Source: a virus
IMG/VR virus record: IMGVR_UViG_3300023179_000160
Location: 1 to 50,372 of that record
Length of the DNA stretch: 50,372 bases
Direction: 5' to 3' (one strand)
Position 1 is the first letter of the stretch, and each line of letters opens with the position of its first letter. The position numbers were made by a program, and so were the translations under genes. The notes beneath the pieces are model-generated. The model searched no databases. It was not told the origin of the DNA and saw only the letters and a list, made by a program, of their open reading frames with translations. Below are positions 1-8,086 of the stretch, one piece after another.

Positions 1-346
1 AGAGAACTACCCAGTTCTGAGAAGCTGGGACTTGAATGTCTGCAAGGCTGACGAAGCTTGTAAGAACTCTCTTTCTTTCGAGTCCATGAAGGTCAGTGTT
101 GAGAGCATCAATACCACGCTGCCTTCCGTTCTCGAACGCAGAAGGTGTATAAATGTTGTCATACCAGTTATCAGAGGGCATTGTGTCGCCATCTCTGTTA
201 AGAATGTTCTGAATCTGTGAACGAAGATTGTTTAAGTCTTCTTCAATTGTTGTAACTGATTCCCATAAAACATCGGGCTCTAATTTGTCATCATAAACGT
301 CAGATGAAGCAATCTGAGTACCTTGTCTAATAAAAGTTCTTGCCAT
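1..346 (-). CDS. Tail-fibre or baseplate-associated protein, N-terminal part (cut by window edge)
   Basis: The reading frame opens at an ATG at 346-344 and runs off the left edge without a stop, giving about 115 residues. It begins MARTFIRQGTQIASSDVYDD and continues with a polar region containing DNNLRSQI-like heptads. AGGAG lies just upstream of the ATG, so the start is well supported. It follows the tail-adhesin genes 1653-5486 and 418-1611 on the same strand, so a structural tail role is likely. This is inferred from position and style, not from a recognised catalytic domain. No signal peptide or membrane segment is visible. Confidence 0.75.
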   Translation of the reverse strand, partial: MARTFIRQGTQIASSDVYDDKLEPDVLWESVTTIEEDLNNLRSQIQNILNRDGDTMPSDNWYDNIYTPSAFENGRQRGIDALNTDLHGLERKRVLTSFVSLADIQVPASQNWVVL

Positions 347-354
347 GGCTTTCT

Positions 355-381
355 CCTGAGCCGAAAGAATATCGACTCAGG
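355..381 (-). promoter_or_regulatory. Stem-loop directly upstream of the ribosome binding site
   Basis: The arms 355-363 and 373-381 pair over 9 bp with one G-U and a 9-nt loop. On the minus strand the 3' arm runs straight into CAGGAGAAA, the Shine-Dalgarno region of the gene starting at 346. It lies just after the stop of 418-1611. It could stop transcription weakly, protect the mRNA or tune translation. No T-tract follows. Confidence 0.45.
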
Positions 382-417
382 GACTAATTATTAGCAAGTG
401 TGGAGATTTTCAACGAT

Positions 418-1611
418 TTAGTAAGGATATGTTGCAAGCAAGTTAGATCCAACCTTCGGAATATAGTTCATTGTGATGATTTTTCCAGATACAGTATAGT
501 CTGCAATTGCACCTTGAACTTGAAGAACACCGTTCACATACAGCATCAACGAAGTGGATGGATTAGGAGTTTCAGAAAGTGCATAGGTGTAATTTACACC
601 GTTGGACAATCCAGACGGGACATCCATCCATTTTGTTGTTGTTGGCAAGAAATATAGATAAGGATATGTTGCAAAAATATAAGATCCTGCCTTAGGAGCA
701 TCTTCGTTAAAAACAATCTCTTTGTTGACAATAGTATAGTCGTAGTTAAGTCCTTGGCGCTGCAAAACTCCGTTAACATATAGCAGCAAAGCGCTTGTAG
801 GTTCAGGTTTTTCCTCCAAATAAAAAACCATATTTACACCATCGGGCACAGTGTTGCCGTCTTCGTCCTTAGGAATCTCCATCCAAGATGTCTTTATAAG
901 AACATTTGTTCCGTACGTAGTTGCCCCTGTGTCGGCGGCGGCGGCAATGATTTCGCTTGCCATTCTTCCGACATAGACGAATGCCTTGGCAAATGCAGGA
1001 ACTTTATTTCCATTGAAATCCTGAAGGAATAGAATTCCGTTGTAGTAATCAATGCTCCAGTCTACGTTGTCGAGTAGAGGTATTTCTTCACCGGGGGCTC
1101 CATTTCCATCATCTTTGTAGATCTTGACAATATATGGATTTGGTGCGCTCCTTGAAAAGAAGGGAGGTATTAACTGTGCCTTTCCAAGAGTTTCATGAAG
1201 AAATACTCTGTTTGAAAAGACGCCGTCTCCTGCCTTTGTGTTATTTGTTAAAGTTTGATAATTTTCAGGAAATCTAAAGGCATATGCGTGTGTACCTGCA
1301 GACTGAACAATGTCTGCAGGGTCACCTCCTGATCCACCTCCAGAATCATTTGCATCGTAAGATGTTCCAGCTATTGGTATTAAATCAAATTGAACATATT
1401 CAACACTTGGAAAAGCTCCAATTCCCTGAACTGAATAGAGAGTAAGGCTGGGAGTATTTGGTATTCTGTCGCCAAAGATGATTTCAGAAGAAGTCTGGAT
1501 ATTTGATCCTATTTCTTCCTCTCCGTCTATCTTTAGGTTTGACGTATGCGCTTTTCCTAAAAGCTTTTTCTGAGCAAATAGTGTTGCGCTTGTATCGGTT
1601 TTCCCTGCCAT
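418..1611 (-). CDS. Tail-associated structural protein with two C-terminal VNGVLQ repeats
   Basis: 397 residues, with GAGGA upstream of the ATG. The C-terminal third holds two copies of a roughly 70-residue module. Each has a W-M-[ED]-[IV]-P start, a central LYVNGVLQ strand, a Y-D/A-Y-T-[IV] segment and an end at ATYPY. Such VNG-LQ beta modules are common in phage tail fibres and head decorations. A Gly/Ser/Asp linker near residues 90-98 separates an N-terminal attachment region from the repeats. It sits between the giant adhesin 1653-5486 and the fibre gene at 1-346, so it is probably part of the same distal tail structure. No enzyme motif was seen. Confidence 0.75.
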   Translation of the reverse strand: MAGKTDTSATLFAQKKLLGKAHTSNLKIDGEEEIGSNIQTSSEIIFGDRIPNTPSLTLYSVQGIGAFPSVEYVQFDLIPIAGTSYDANDSGGGSGGDPADIVQSAGTHAYAFRFPENYQTLTNNTKAGDGVFSNRVFLHETLGKAQLIPPFFSRSAPNPYIVKIYKDDGNGAPGEEIPLLDNVDWSIDYYNGILFLQDFNGNKVPAFAKAFVYVGRMASEIIAAAADTGATTYGTNVLIKTSWMEIPKDEDGNTVPDGVNMVFYLEEKPEPTSALLLYVNGVLQRQGLNYDYTIVNKEIVFNEDAPKAGSYIFATYPYLYFLPTTTKWMDVPSGLSNGVNYTYALSETPNPSTSLMLYVNGVLQVQGAIADYTVSGKIITMNYIPKVGSNLLATYPY

Positions 1612-1652
1612 TTCGGAACTGTCCTCGTTTTTAAGTTGACCTCATCTATCCT

Positions 1653-4600
1653 TTATGCCCATTCAATCTTTATTCTATTAAGATATCCTGTCCAGTCTTT
1701 GTGGGCAGTGATCCTAACAACAATTCTATCTGCACCTTTTGACTGTGTTCCTGCTTCAACACCGGGTCCATTAAAAGTACATCTGTGCTGAACTCCCGAA
1801 GAAGTGACAGCAGGAACCAAGTCTCCATTTAAGGCTCCGTCATCGTCTAGAATATTTCCGGTTCCAGCAGTAGGTCGTGCAAGATCGAGAAAACCTGTCT
1901 TTCCTGGTATGCTAATGTGTACATAAATATTTTTATTTGCACCTAGTGTCCCATAGTTCAAAGCCCCTGTTTTTGCAACGAGAGTTGCGTCTCCATAAAG
2001 AGTAACCAATATGCTTGGCCTGTCGTTAGTTGTGTTATTTCTGAAATATCTTAAATAGGTTCTGTTTGAATTGACAAGGCTACTGTAATCCGGATTACCT
2101 ACAGGGGACTCTATTGAACCTCCCTCATCGTGATTTTTGAAGTTTCCATTCGCTCCACCATATTTTGGTGGCATGAGAAATCCGTCGTAAATTAAAAGAC
2201 CCGTTGAATGCTCAGGATAATTTGCAACATCATTCATAGATGCTTGAGAATTCCAAGCCCGTGAAGGAGAAATAACGACAGATTGAGAAGAATAAGTGGT
2301 GTCAATTATTCTATAATTTTCTCCCTGAAAATATCCCTCTGTATACTCGTTGCTTCCTGCATTTGAAGGAGTCCAGACAAGCAGTCCTGTTGTTGATTGA
2401 ACCGGTGTGGTGATTGAAGACTTGAAAGGATGTAGAAAAGACATTGCAGCAGAACAGTTGTACGCTGTTGTCCTTGTGCCGGGAAGAGACTTTGATTGAG
2501 TGAAATTTATTGTTCCTTCAAAAACTGTGTCCTCATTTTGGCTATCTAAGTTCGTGTTGAGAGTCTGAAGGCTTGCAACAGATGAGTTTGTTGTTTTAGT
2601 TGCAGTTAATCCTGCTCCGGATTGGACGATTTTTGATGCAGTTGCATTGCTGAGAGAAGAGAAGGATGCTGCTGTTACACTGCTTGTGTACACATTCTTG
2701 TATAGATTTGAAATCTTTGTCGTAAGAGTTGCATAGGGAGAAGTGAAAAATTTGACACCGCTGACGTATGCGTAAGTGTCATCTTCGAATGCACTCAAGT
2801 TGTTTTCACTTGAAGAAAGAACAGAATTCTCAACAACATTCAACCACTCAACATAGTTTGTAACTCTGTCGACACCATCGACAGAATGAACAACTCTCAG
2901 ATAGTTCCATCCATCTCTCTGTTGTGCAGGAACAACCCTGTATCTTCCGGTCCTTTGGATCTCAGAATATCTTGGCACTCCATTGTCAAACATGCCCGGA
3001 GACCAAGTGCTAACAGATATGAATCCCGATCCATTTGCATTGAGGCTTGAAGCAGTACCTGCTCCTGGATTTCCTGATCCTGCAAAAGTAGAAAGATCAA
3101 GAGAATGAACGGTGGATCCGTTCACTTCAAGTCTCAAGATTCCTACATTTGCATCAGAGAAGGCATTGTCAACATAGTCACGTCCTGGAGAAACAACGGC
3201 TTCATTGAGATCTCCTTCCATTGTTGGAAAGGATGTAAAGATTCCTCTCCTGAGGTTGGCACCAGAAGATAAAATTCCGTAAGTCTCGTTCAGGCCCGTG
3301 GCAGAAAATCCTGCAGCAGTTCCTGGACTTGTGTATCCGACAATAGGTTTTGTTGATCCAAAAGAGAGAACTGCAGAAGATCCTGCATTGTCAGAATCTA
3401 TGTTGTAAAGATCGGGCACGGGTGAAAGAGTTCCTGTTCCTGCTCCGAACTTTACAGACATCAAGGATATGTTGCCAGTCCAAGACGAATCGGCCTCTAT
3501 TCTGACAACAATATACTCTCCGTTCGAAATGGAAAGATTTCCCAGATTCAAATAATTCGTGTTGTTCAAACCCGGGACAAAAGAGAGGATTCCGTTGCTC
3601 GTGTGAAGTCCTGCTCCATCTAGATAACTTGCACCAAATACATACGGCAGTGCCACATCCATCCAACCAGTCTTTCCAGGTATCTTCACGAACACCTTTA
3701 TTCTTGCCGAATTGAAGGATGTTGATGAATCTACAATGGTAGATGAGCCGTTAAGTGAAATAGACAGATCATACTGTGATGCACCAGTGTCATTCAAGAA
3801 CCATCTGTAAAAAGTTCTTGTACCTGTTACCGTTGAATAATTTGGATTTCCTGTGGGACCATTAAGTAAACCTAAAAAGTTTCCACCGTTCACAGTGTTC
3901 TTGGGAGAAACGAGGAGCTGATTGTAAAACTGCAGTCCGTCAGAATATCCAGATGTAGTAATCATGTGGACACTTGAGTCCCATGCATTGCTCACATTTG
4001 TTACGCTCGATTGAGTATCATAAGATCCAGCCTTCAATCTATAATTCTCTGCCCTGAAAGTTTCGAGAAGAGCAGTTGAAGTATTGGTGAGGTTGTACAT
4101 CAATATCTGAGAAACTGCATACCTTCCTCCGTTGACCATTGAAGATTTTAACGGATGAGTCACGTTGATTCCCACTTCAATGCTGCCATTCAAAAAGTAG
4201 TCAGCGCTCAAAGATGAGTTAGAAGACACATTTATGATCTTGTTGTGATTTTCTCCTGCAGCTATGTTTATGGGTGTCTTAGCTTGTGCTGGAAAGCTGT
4301 AAGAAATACCTGCTGCTGCATTCGAAGTATGTGTGGCAGTGAGAGTTATGTTGTTAAGATCATAAACATACTTGTAGGAGTTGTAGACTTTTACTGTATA
4401 AGCAAGGTTTGCGGTCTTGAAATATTCCACTCCTGAAATCTTAACCGATCCTGCGCCCACAAATGATAAACCGCCACCGGAAGCCAATATGCTCGTAGCA
4501 TCATCATCATTTATCCATTCAACGTAATTGGTGACGTATTGGCTAGCTCCAACAACATGGACGACTTGAGCATAATTCCATCCTCTTCTCTGGTCTGCTG

Positions 4601-5115
4601 TTGCAACCTGATATCGGCCTGTTCTGTGCTTAAAAGCAGGAAAATCGATTCCCGTAGATAACTTTCCTGGTCCTGCAACAGATAAACTGACAAAACCAGA
4701 CCCATTTGCATTAACGTGATTTCCTGTACCGGAACCAGGATTTCCTGCACCAATGCTGGGAGAAGTCAGATCTATACTGTGAATAATCGTTCCATTAACA
4801 ATAAGCCTTAACGTTCCTGCATTTGCATTGCCAAATGCCTTTGTGGAATAATTTGTAACTCCTGTGTTGTGAACGTATGCGGCAACATTATTGTTTAATG
4901 TGCCGTTGATTATGGAATCTTTTTTGTAGATTCCTTTTCTGATGTTATCTCCAGAAATTGCAGGTGCATAAGTGCCATTTACGTCAACAACAGTAAAACC
5001 GGCAGCAGTTCCGCTCGAAGTGTAGGAGGGAAGCATTCCAGACAAGTTGTTGCTTGGTCCAAATGACAAGTATGCAGTAACGCCTGATGAATTTTCACAG
5101 CTAAAATAGCTTAAA
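1653..5115 (-). repeat. Tandem duplicated adhesin unit inside the giant tail protein
   Basis: Copy 1 covers about 5115-3416 and copy 2 about 3416-1653. The copies align along their whole length at the protein level but are clearly diverged, so the duplication is old. The boundaries are approximate and were set by eye from the repeated motifs. Confidence 0.7.
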
Positions 5116-5486
5116 TTCGGAGCCGGCGGCGGAGCCAAAGCCAAAAGAACTTCATTGAATCTATCAATAGGAGTTCCTACAGGAGTAAGAGGCGTAAAAT
5201 CAGTAAATAAACCGTCACCATAAGTTCCGTCTTCTGCTTCACCAATGACAGCACCTGCAACTCCGACTGCTGTAATGACAAGATCACCTTGTGGACCTGT
5301 GTCAGTTATGCTAATACCTGATCCTGCAGCAAGAAGCCTAACATTAGGAGGTATTTCGCTGCTGTTATAGTTCCCGGAAAGCAACAAAAATGGTGTTGTG
5401 TTAATGTGGGTATCGATCTCATCGTGTGTGAGAGTCCCTATGTTGCCTAATTCGTTGTGGTCGTCTATGACTCTATAGGCCGTCAT
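1653..5486 (-). CDS. Giant tail fibre / adhesin with internal duplication
   Basis: 1277 residues. An N-terminal region of about 120 residues (including GISITDTGPQGDL and a proline-rich hinge) is followed by two copies of a unit of about 560-590 residues. Shared landmarks in each copy are a LSFG strand, GTAAGF, a [LI]R[KR]GI[YF] turn, LR[LI].VNG, NANGSGF, RTGRY.V, R.GWNY..VVH and VTNYVEW. Each copy ends with a GKTG[WF][ML]D segment and VR-type strands. The composition is rich in Ser, Thr, Asn and Gly, as expected for a beta-structured host-contact protein. A receptor-binding fibre is inferred from size, repeats and the neighbouring tail genes. The cell receptor cannot be deduced. Confidence 0.75.
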   Translation of the reverse strand: MTAYRVIDDHNELGNIGTLTHDEIDTHINTTPFLLLSGNYNSSEIPPNVRLLAAGSGISITDTGPQGDLVITAVGVAGAVIGEAEDGTYGDGLFTDFTPLTPVGTPIDRFNEVLLALAPPPAPNLSYFSCENSSGVTAYLSFGPSNNLSGMLPSYTSSGTAAGFTVVDVNGTYAPAISGDNIRKGIYKKDSIINGTLNNNVAAYVHNTGVTNYSTKAFGNANAGTLRLIVNGTIIHSIDLTSPSIGAGNPGSGTGNHVNANGSGFVSLSVAGPGKLSTGIDFPAFKHRTGRYQVATADQRRGWNYAQVVHVVGASQYVTNYVEWINDDDATSILASGGGLSFVGAGSVKISGVEYFKTANLAYTVKVYNSYKYVYDLNNITLTATHTSNAAAGISYSFPAQAKTPINIAAGENHNKIINVSSNSSLSADYFLNGSIEVGINVTHPLKSSMVNGGRYAVSQILMYNLTNTSTALLETFRAENYRLKAGSYDTQSSVTNVSNAWDSSVHMITTSGYSDGLQFYNQLLVSPKNTVNGGNFLGLLNGPTGNPNYSTVTGTRTFYRWFLNDTGASQYDLSISLNGSSTIVDSSTSFNSARIKVFVKIPGKTGWMDVALPYVFGASYLDGAGLHTSNGILSFVPGLNNTNYLNLGNLSISNGEYIVVRIEADSSWTGNISLMSVKFGAGTGTLSPVPDLYNIDSDNAGSSAVLSFGSTKPIVGYTSPGTAAGFSATGLNETYGILSSGANLRRGIFTSFPTMEGDLNEAVVSPGRDYVDNAFSDANVGILRLEVNGSTVHSLDLSTFAGSGNPGAGTASSLNANGSGFISVSTWSPGMFDNGVPRYSEIQRTGRYRVVPAQQRDGWNYLRVVHSVDGVDRVTNYVEWLNVVENSVLSSSENNLSAFEDDTYAYVSGVKFFTSPYATLTTKISNLYKNVYTSSVTAASFSSLSNATASKIVQSGAGLTATKTTNSSVASLQTLNTNLDSQNEDTVFEGTINFTQSKSLPGTRTTAYNCSAAMSFLHPFKSSITTPVQSTTGLLVWTPSNAGSNEYTEGYFQGENYRIIDTTYSSQSVVISPSRAWNSQASMNDVANYPEHSTGLLIYDGFLMPPKYGGANGNFKNHDEGGSIESPVGNPDYSSLVNSNRTYLRYFRNNTTNDRPSILVTLYGDATLVAKTGALNYGTLGANKNIYVHISIPGKTGFLDLARPTAGTGNILDDDGALNGDLVPAVTSSGVQHRCTFNGPGVEAGTQSKGADRIVVRITAHKDWTGYLNRIKIEWA

Positions 5487-5550
5487 CCATCAAATTCCCG
5501 TGTTTCACAATATACTAACTTTTTTTTAATAGTACAGAATAGCCTAAAAG

Positions 5551-5580
5551 AAATGACCTCTGCAGTATCAGAGGCCAAAA
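5551..5580 (-). terminator. Possible intrinsic terminator upstream of the adhesin gene
   Basis: A 6-bp stem (5557-5562 with 5569-5574, 6-nt loop) is followed on the minus strand by the T-rich stretch TCATTTCTTTT. It would end transcription of the small genes 5617-6019. The stem is short, so termination may be partial. Confidence 0.4.
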
Positions 5581-5616
5581 TTCTTCTGCTGAGAAGACTA
5601 AGTATTGAAAATTAGT

Positions 5617-5838
5617 CTACATGCCCGAGATTATAGATTGAACTGCAACTTTTACTCTTTCTTGGATCTCCTTGGGAAGAGCAGAGACGAGGACATAGTC
5701 CTCTGGTGTCCATGATGTCTGAGGGACTCCTCCACCAATGTATGCAGCATTGTTGCACACAACGGCACGAATGACCAGAGGAGCAGGTCCGGTCTTGGTT
5801 GCAAAAACTGGTAGATATAGATCAGCTTTATTTTCCAT
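5617..5838 (-). CDS. Small hypothetical protein (73 aa)
   Basis: A 73-residue protein beginning MENKADLYLPVFATKTGPAP. It has a GGGVPQTSWTPEDY segment and an amphipathic C-terminal helix (LPKEIQERVKVAVQSI). The stop of 5840-6019 lies 1 nt upstream of its start region, so the two are one transcription unit. AAAGG lies upstream of the ATG. I do not recognise the family. Its position between tail fibres and the tmRNA region suggests a minor structural or assembly role, which is only inference. Confidence 0.6.
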   Translation of the reverse strand: MENKADLYLPVFATKTGPAPLVIRAVVCNNAAYIGGGVPQTSWTPEDYVLVSALPKEIQERVKVAVQSIISGM

Positions 5839-5839
5839 G

Positions 5840-6019
5840 TTAACCTTTCAGAAGCGTCTTTCCTTCTGTAAGCGTCTTGTTCACTACGGCAAGTTGAGCA
5901 CGAAGATTCTCGAGTTCTTGACGAAGGAAATCAGTGGATCCTCCTTCTTCCTCTGCTTTTAGCAAGGCTGCCTCATAAACGCTTATCTTCTCACACAGTA
6001 TCTCACGAGTCGCTGACAT
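5840..6019 (-). CDS. Small coiled-coil protein (59 aa)
   Basis: An ATG at 6019-6017 opens a 59-residue frame ending at TAA 5842-5840. GGGAGAA lies about 8 nt upstream. The protein starts MSATREILCEKISVYEAAL and is almost entirely charged helix, with LRQELENLRAQLAVV forming clear heptads. A short dimer- or trimer-forming coiled coil is the best structural guess. It is immediately upstream of 5617-5838 on the same strand. No family is recognised. Confidence 0.65.
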   Translation of the reverse strand: MSATREILCEKISVYEAALLKAEEEGGSTDFLRQELENLRAQLAVVNKTLTEGKTLLKG

Positions 6020-6036
6020 TTAAATTCTCCCAAAAC

Positions 6037-6786
6037 TTAACTATTGTAACCTAGTTTCTTTACTTGTCCTGTTATTTTATCCCATTCGTCCAGGCAATTC
6101 AGCACAAATTGCTTTTGTTGCTCTACTGAAGTATTCTGATTATTCACTCTTATTAAGAGAATTCCTCTCTTTAAGGCTTCAGCTTCTTCTACTGAATCTC
6201 TTATTTTTGTAGCTTCAAAATTATGACCTTCATGAACTTTTTTAAAGTGCCAGATTCCATCAGATTCTATCCAAACTTTCTTGTCAAGAGAAACTATGTC
6301 GACATCAAAGATGATATCTTGCGTACGAATGATTTGGTGTCTCTTAAAACCGTGATCTCTAAGAGATTCAGCAAGCTCTCTTTCAGGTCTTGAAGAACAC
6401 CTCTTATTTGCTGTGATTCTTTCAATCGATCTACTTCGTAATTCAGGATTATTCCTATATGTCTCTTTGAGAGTTAAACTTTTCTTAAGATTTGATTCCT
6501 CAGAAAATTCTCTTGATTTCCAGCAGCTTAAAGAACATGTCAAGCGTCCTTTATAAGAGCGCTCAGGTGAATAAGTGACTTCAAAAGTATTTCCGCACTT
6601 ACAAGTTCTAGTCTCTGTTGTCTCAGATTTTTCTCCAAACCTCTTTAGATTTGTTGCCTTTGCTTTCTCTCTTAATTTTTCTAGGCCTTCTTGAGAGTAT
6701 TTTTCTTCTTTATGATTCCACCTGACGTGGTTAGCCTTTTGCTGAAATGTTAAAAACTCCTGATTGCATATCTCACATTTTCTCAT
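6037..6786 (-). CDS. Free-standing homing endonuclease, zinc finger plus Vsr-like (EDxHD-type) nuclease
   Basis: 249 residues from the ATG at 6786. The frame stays open upstream into the tmRNA, but that extension is artefactual because it would encode tmRNA sequence. Residues 4-25 form a C2H2 finger (C4, C7, H20, H25). A second Cys cluster (CKCGN...CSLSCW) lies near residues 65-95. The C-terminal domain has FDVDIV, then WIESDGIWHF, then an R-D...A..R.G.LL.R.V tail. This is the pattern of Vsr-like nucleases used by the EDxHD homing family. The gene begins 43 nt past the 3' end of the tmRNA on the same strand. A long inverted repeat encloses its start codon. Confidence 0.85.
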   Translation of the reverse strand: MRKCEICNQEFLTFQQKANHVRWNHKEEKYSQEGLEKLREKAKATNLKRFGEKSETTETRTCKCGNTFEVTYSPERSYKGRLTCSLSCWKSREFSEESNLKKSLTLKETYRNNPELRSRSIERITANKRCSSRPERELAESLRDHGFKRHQIIRTQDIIFDVDIVSLDKKVWIESDGIWHFKKVHEGHNFEATKIRDSVEEAEALKRGILLIRVNNQNTSVEQQKQFVLNCLDEWDKITGQVKKLGYNS

Positions 6787-6810
6787 GTGAATAAGTATGC
6801 AATCAGGAGT
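6756..6810 (-). promoter_or_regulatory. Long inverted repeat enclosing the homing endonuclease start codon
   Basis: Perfect 15-bp arms (6756-6770 and 6796-6810) enclose an inner 6-bp stem (6773-6778 with 6785-6790). In RNA form the ATG at 6786-6784 falls at the tip of the nested hairpin and no free Shine-Dalgarno is visible. One arm is the coding sequence for ICNQE, and the other lies in the leader. T4 homing endonuclease genes are known to hide their ribosome sites in hairpins from long transcripts. A similar role here is inference. Confidence 0.6.
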
Positions 6811-6828
6811 GGAACCGACAAAATTGAG

Positions 6829-7198
6829 TGGAGGTGGGGGGAATCGAACCCGCCGTCCGCCACGTGTCCTCAAGGAGCATCATCCACAAGCTTGGAATGG
6901 ATTTCTCGACTCCATCCTCGTCTAGAAGATTTCCGCTTGATTCGGGTCGATCATCTTCAACTCACCCTATCCCAGGCACCGCCCTCCTGGACATTCCACC
7001 CCTGACAACGGGGGTAACTACATTGCTTGTGACTTTCTGTTCCTAGGTTGTCACCACCCGTTGCTCAGGCCGCGAGGGCGAGAGCAGCGTAGCCGTTGTC
7101 GTTGGCAACTGGACGTCACTTGGGTTTTGAACCGGACCCTCGTGCACCGGTGCTTGCTGTTCCTCGATTCTCCGCGCCGTCGAAACCTTTACACCCCC
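6829..7198 (-). ncRNA. ssrA: Virus-encoded transfer-messenger RNA (tmRNA)
   Basis: The minus-strand RNA starts GGGGGUGUAAAGGUUUCGAC and ends in a T-arm GGGUUCGAUUCCCCC followed by CACCUCC and discriminator A at 6829. The first seven bases pair with CACCUCC over 7 bp with a G3-U70 wobble, the identity element of alanyl-tRNA synthetase. CCA is not encoded (CUC follows) and would have to be added. A 13-codon tag frame lies at 7106-7065. Several GC hairpins between tag and tRNA-like part are consistent with pseudoknots. The molecule would enter stalled ribosomes, add the tag and mark the product for proteolysis. Phage structural genes on both sides show it is viral. It lies 5 nt downstream of the stop of 7204-7461, so it may be processed from a longer transcript. 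Confidence 0.93.
7065..7106 (-). other. tmRNA proteolysis-tag reading frame
   Basis: The frame reads from resume codon GCC: ANDNGYAALALAA then TGA. Together with the alanine carried by the tmRNA the tag is A-ANDNGYAALALAA. It begins with AND as in E. coli (AANDENYALAA) and ends in LAA, the signal read by ClpXP in known systems. It is longer than the E. coli tag and carries an extra AL repeat. Confidence 0.9.
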
Positions 7199-7203
7199 TG
7201 ATC

Positions 7204-7461
7204 TTACTTCTTTGGTTTTGGAAGGTCCTTAGTTACTTCCTCGTTCTTTTGTTCCAGATCCTTAATCTTCTTTGATTGAGTCTCCTCCCATGCTTGGAAT
7301 CCGTCTGCCTTTGCCTTATCATATTCCTTCTGTAGGGCATCTAGGATGACAAGTCTGTACTTGTTGAGGAGAACCTCGTGATCTTCTGGAAAGAGCATCT
7401 GGTTCTTGATGAGGACCTCAAATGTGTGGAGGACCTCATGAGGAGTGAACATGTGAATCAT
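7204..7461 (-). CDS. Hypothetical helical protein (85 aa)
   Basis: 85 residues starting MIHMFTPHEVLHTFEVLIKN and ending in a lysine- and proline-rich tail. It is mostly predicted helix, with KKIKDLEQKNEEV looking like coiled coil. Its start overlaps the stop of 7458-8024 by the ATGA arrangement, so translation is probably coupled. A second in-frame ATG at codon 4 is possible. The stop lies 5 nt from the mature 5' end of the tmRNA. No family recognised. Confidence 0.65.
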   Translation of the reverse strand: MIHMFTPHEVLHTFEVLIKNQMLFPEDHEVLLNKYRLVILDALQKEYDKAKADGFQAWEETQSKKIKDLEQKNEEVTKDLPKPKK

Positions 7462-8024
7462 TCTTCATCTTCTCCATGAAATCCGACAACCATGTCGCTT
7501 GGGAAAGTCTTCTTCCACATCTTTGGAAGCTTCACTACCTTAAAGGGATGCCACTGTTCACCGTCATAGACTGAAACCCATTCCTTCTTCAGCATTATCT
7601 TGCTGATCCCATCGAGGATGACAGCACCGTCGTCCACAAGAATGTCAACAGTGCTTTCCTCACCAACGTCTTCAAACTCTAGGGAGACCGTAGAACCATC
7701 TGGTGCCATTACCTTTGCCGGAGACAAATTCGACGCGGCACTTGGAGAAATGTAGAGCTCTACTGGTTCGGTCTGATCGTCGTCTTCCTCTTCTTCAGAA
7801 TCTTCTTCGTCTTCTTCTTCGTCATCGAAGTCTTCTTCATCGTGTGTGCACTCGGCACATTCCTCGTGCTCATCACTTTCTTCACGTCCAAGAACATATT
7901 CTCTCAGCCGAGCCTGCAAAACTTCAAGATGTTCAGCATCTTCTTCGCTGAAAGTTACATCCGAGTTCGAATAAGCGAACAAAACTGAATAAACTAAGAA
8001 TGCATCTGACTTATCGAGCTTCAT
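7458..8024 (-). CDS. Acidic hypothetical protein (188 aa)
   Basis: GGAG precedes the ATG. The protein has three parts. The N-terminal helical region (residues 1-45) is followed by a segment of about 40 residues that is nearly all Asp and Glu and contains CAEC. A C-terminal beta-rich part ends WHPFKVVKLPKMW...GFHGEDEE. Acidic tracts like this occur in DNA-mimic, scaffold-associated and histone-binding proteins, but no specific family is recognised. The gene lies downstream of a strong terminator at 8041-8070, so it needs its own promoter or read-through. It overlaps 7204-7461. Confidence 0.65.
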   Translation of the reverse strand: MKLDKSDAFLVYSVLFAYSNSDVTFSEEDAEHLEVLQARLREYVLGREESDEHEECAECTHDEEDFDDEEEDEEDSEEEEDDDQTEPVELYISPSAASNLSPAKVMAPDGSTVSLEFEDVGEESTVDILVDDGAVILDGISKIMLKKEWVSVYDGEQWHPFKVVKLPKMWKKTFPSDMVVGFHGEDEE

Positions 8025-8040
8025 GTTGTCTCCATTTAAT

Positions 8041-8070
8041 AAGAAAAACGGGAGGTTTTACCCTCCCGTT
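8041..8070 (-). terminator. Rho-independent terminator
   Basis: A 9-bp GC-rich stem (8047-8055 with 8062-8070, loop of 6) is followed on the minus strand by TTTCTT. The total run after the CCTCCCG arm is TTTTTCTT. It lies 17 nt past the stop of 8087-8353 and ends that gene. Confidence 0.85.
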
Positions 8071-8086
8071 CATTACTACAATTTAA

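Noticed and set aside
6787-6873. N-terminal extension of the homing endonuclease into the tmRNA
   Set aside because: The frame is open but encodes the tRNA-like part of the tmRNA. The ATG at 6786 starts directly at the zinc finger.
6829-6900. tmRNA 3' end as a phage attachment site
   Set aside because: tmRNA genes are common att sites, but no integrase or duplicated core is visible, and the gene is internal to phage structural genes.
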